Of a stretch of 64,000 nucleotides of DNA, positions 62,808 through 64,000 are shown piece by piece (the first letter of the stretch is position 1; every line of letters starts with the position of its first letter). The translations under genes and the position numbers were made by a program. Source of the DNA: Bradyrhizobium sp. ISRA464 (GTDB lineage: Bacteria > Pseudomonadota > Alphaproteobacteria > Rhizobiales > Xanthobacteraceae); assembly GCF_029910095.1 (NCBI RefSeq), contig NZ_CP094526.1, positions 7,943,501 to 8,007,500 of the forward strand, in the 5' to 3' direction. The notes under the pieces were generated by a model, which saw only the letters and a list, made by a program, of their open reading frames with translations, was not told the DNA's origin and searched no databases.

Positions 62808-64000
62808 TCAACAAGTAACGAAGCAGAACTCAACATCGTCCAATGAGCGAACAGCTTCGGCCTACGGCAGCGGATCAATCTGAGCCAGGTGGAGGCTCTG
62901 ACTTTTCCGTTCTTCAGCCCTTTGTATTTGCGTCGCGCCCAGCGGTTAAGAGATTCGTCGACGTATCGATACAGGTTGTGCATTTCTGACCGCCCATATC
63001 TGCCGTAGTACTGCATCCATCCACGAAGGACGGGGTTCAGTTCCAAGGCGATTGCGTCGACTTCCGTCTGCGAGCGAAGCCTGAGCCGGAGCTGCCGGAT
63101 CGTCATACGCATGGACTTCATCGCCGCCCTGCTGGCCGCTGGCGAGAACGTACAGAAGTTTTCTTTCTTCTGATGGTTTCTTGCCCTGCGCGGTCGAAAG
63201 GTAAATCCCAGAAAGTCAAATGACTGACTGGCATGGCTACCCGGGCGATTGCTGTCTTTGCAGTAGACGATCTTGGTCTTGTCGGGATGCATTTCGAGTT
63301 CGCATTCCTCAAACCTTGCTTGCAACGCCGCCTTGATGGCTTCCGCTTCAGCCTTGGTTCGGCAATGAACGAGCCCGTCGTCCGCGTATCGACACCACGG
63401 TGACTGCGGGAAGTTCCGCGCCATCCATGTATCGAACGCATAATGCAAGAACAGATTGGCAAGGACGGGACTGATCACGCCGCCTTGGGGAGTGCCCCGG
63501 TCGCGAGCGGTGATCGCTCCGTCTTTGCCTTGCATCGGCGCTATTAGCCAGCGTTCGATGTAGAGCAGAGCCCATTCGTCTTGCACATGCTTCCTGACGG
63601 CCTTCATAAGCAACTTGTGGCTGATATTGTCGAACAGGCCTTTGATGTCGAACTCCAGCACCCAGTCCATCTTCCAGCACCGTTGCCGGGTGACGCCGAC
63701 GGCGTCCAGCGCGGATTTTCCGGGCCGGTAGCCGTAGGAATCGGGAAGGAAGATTTCCTCGAGTGCTTGTTCAATCTGCAGCTTGACGACCGTCTGCGCC
63801 ACGCGATCTGCTACTGTCGGCACGCCTAGAATGCGTTGTCCGCCGTTCTTCTTGGGAATGGGGACAGCCCGAACGGCAGGTGGAAAGTAGCTGCCAGAAG
63901 ACATTCGATTCCAGACCTTGTAAAGGTTGCCCTTCAAGTCTTTCTCAAAAGCTTCGAGCGACACCTTATCCACGCCGGCCGCGCCCGCATTGGCTTTGAC
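62792..64000 (-). CDS. ltrA: Group II intron reverse transcriptase/maturase (5' end outside window)
   Basis: The open frame continues past base 64000 (VKANAGAAGVDKVSLEAF at the window end). RT blocks: VPIPKKNGGQRILGVPTVADR, SYGYRPGKSALDAV, EFDIKGLFDNISH, RGTPQGGVISPVLANLFL and the catalytic WCRYADDGLVHC (YADD). Then the maturase domain (PVLRGWMQYYGRYGRSEMHNL). I see no HNH endonuclease motif, so it belongs to a type without it or ends before it. Stop overlaps domain V. Confidence 0.93.
   Translation of the reverse strand, partial: VKANAGAAGVDKVSLEAFEKDLKGNLYKVWNRMSSGSYFPPAVRAVPIPKKNGGQRILGVPTVADRVAQTVVKLQIEQALEEIFLPDSYGYRPGKSALDAVGVTRQRCWKMDWVLEFDIKGLFDNISHKLLMKAVRKHVQDEWALLYIERWLIAPMQGKDGAITARDRGTPQGGVISPVLANLFLHYAFDTWMARNFPQSPWCRYADDGLVHCRTKAEAEAIKAALQARFEECELEMHPDKTKIVYCKDSNRPGSHASQSFDFLGFTFRPRRARNHQKKENFCTFSPAASRAAMKSMRMTIRQLRLRLRSQTEVDAIALELNPVLRGWMQYYGRYGRSEMHNLYRYVDESLNRWARRKYKGLKNGKVRASTWLRLIRCRRPKLFAHWTMLSSASLLVESRMT

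Larger units (their letters stand above)
62720..64000 (-). mobile_element. Group II intron (3' part; 5' part outside window)
   Basis: The minus strand carries an intron-encoded reverse transcriptase followed by a typical domain V at 62774-62807 and a domain VI stem at 62742-62766. The 3' splice site should be at about 62720-62733, next to tnpB sequence. The 5' end and domains I-III lie beyond the window. Confidence 0.85.

Overview
The window looks like chromosomal DNA of a Bradyrhizobium-type alphaproteobacterium. It is GC-rich, carries a tol-pal block with ftsH and tilS in the order I associate with Bradyrhizobium and Rhodopseudomonas, and its gaps are packed with palindromic intergenic repeats. 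The genus is an inference from gene content and repeat style, not from a database match.

Layout. 1-13.6 kb (nearly all minus strand) is a conserved envelope block: end of a membrane protein, a DUF3052 gene, ftsH, tilS, cpoB (ybgF), pal, an N-acyl amino acid synthase-like gene, a GGDEF/EAL protein, then tolB, tolA, tolR and tolQ. 13.6-17.8 kb holds two IS1182-type insertion sequences separated by a structured non-coding repeat; the first sits in the loop of a REP-like palindrome with a 4-bp target duplication. 18-27 kb is mixed: sodB, a GNAT acetyltransferase, DUF2147, DUF3095, htpG, a metallo-hydrolase, a frameshifted asparaginase and opgC. 27.1-29.5 kb is a minus-strand copper cluster (copD, a His/Trp/Tyr-rich repeat protein, copC, a small acidic/His secreted protein). 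29.7-32.4 kb contains an alanyl-tRNA editing gene broken by one in-frame TGA, a methyltransferase, a cupin and a CoA-transferase remnant. 32.4-36.1 kb is a mercury locus: merR divergent from merT, merP and a single gene that fuses organomercurial lyase (MerB) to mercuric reductase (MerA). It lies about 0.3 kb from an initiator tRNA-Met gene that has a degenerate copy of its own 3' end nearby.

36.8-55.8 kb is a catabolic/accessory region: an aldehyde dehydrogenase, two SDRs (one without the Tyr-x-x-x-Lys catalytic pair), CvpA, a quinone oxidoreductase behind two tandem long hairpins, two paralogous metallo-beta-lactamase-fold hydrolases bracketing a fumarylacetoacetase-fold hydrolase and a GST, ogt, an alpha/beta hydrolase, an ECF41-like sigma factor with its own consensus-type promoter divergent from a carboxymuconolactone decarboxylase-like gene, a GntR regulator with a phytanoyl-CoA dioxygenase-like enzyme and a SAF-domain dehydrogenase, a PRISE-like SDR and an orphan TRAP binding protein with a frameshifted end.

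56.4-64 kb is a nest of mobile DNA. An IS3 element truncates a GFA-family gene and abuts an IS66 element. The IS66 element is itself split twice: by a group II intron in tnpB, and by a compact ~2.58-kb serine-recombinase element in tnpC. Removing that second element at a GC dinucleotide restores the tnpC frame exactly, and its two ends carry symmetric inverted half-sites 10 bp from the GC. This element, the MerB-MerA fusion and the structured repeat next to the IS1182 copies are the most interesting things I see.
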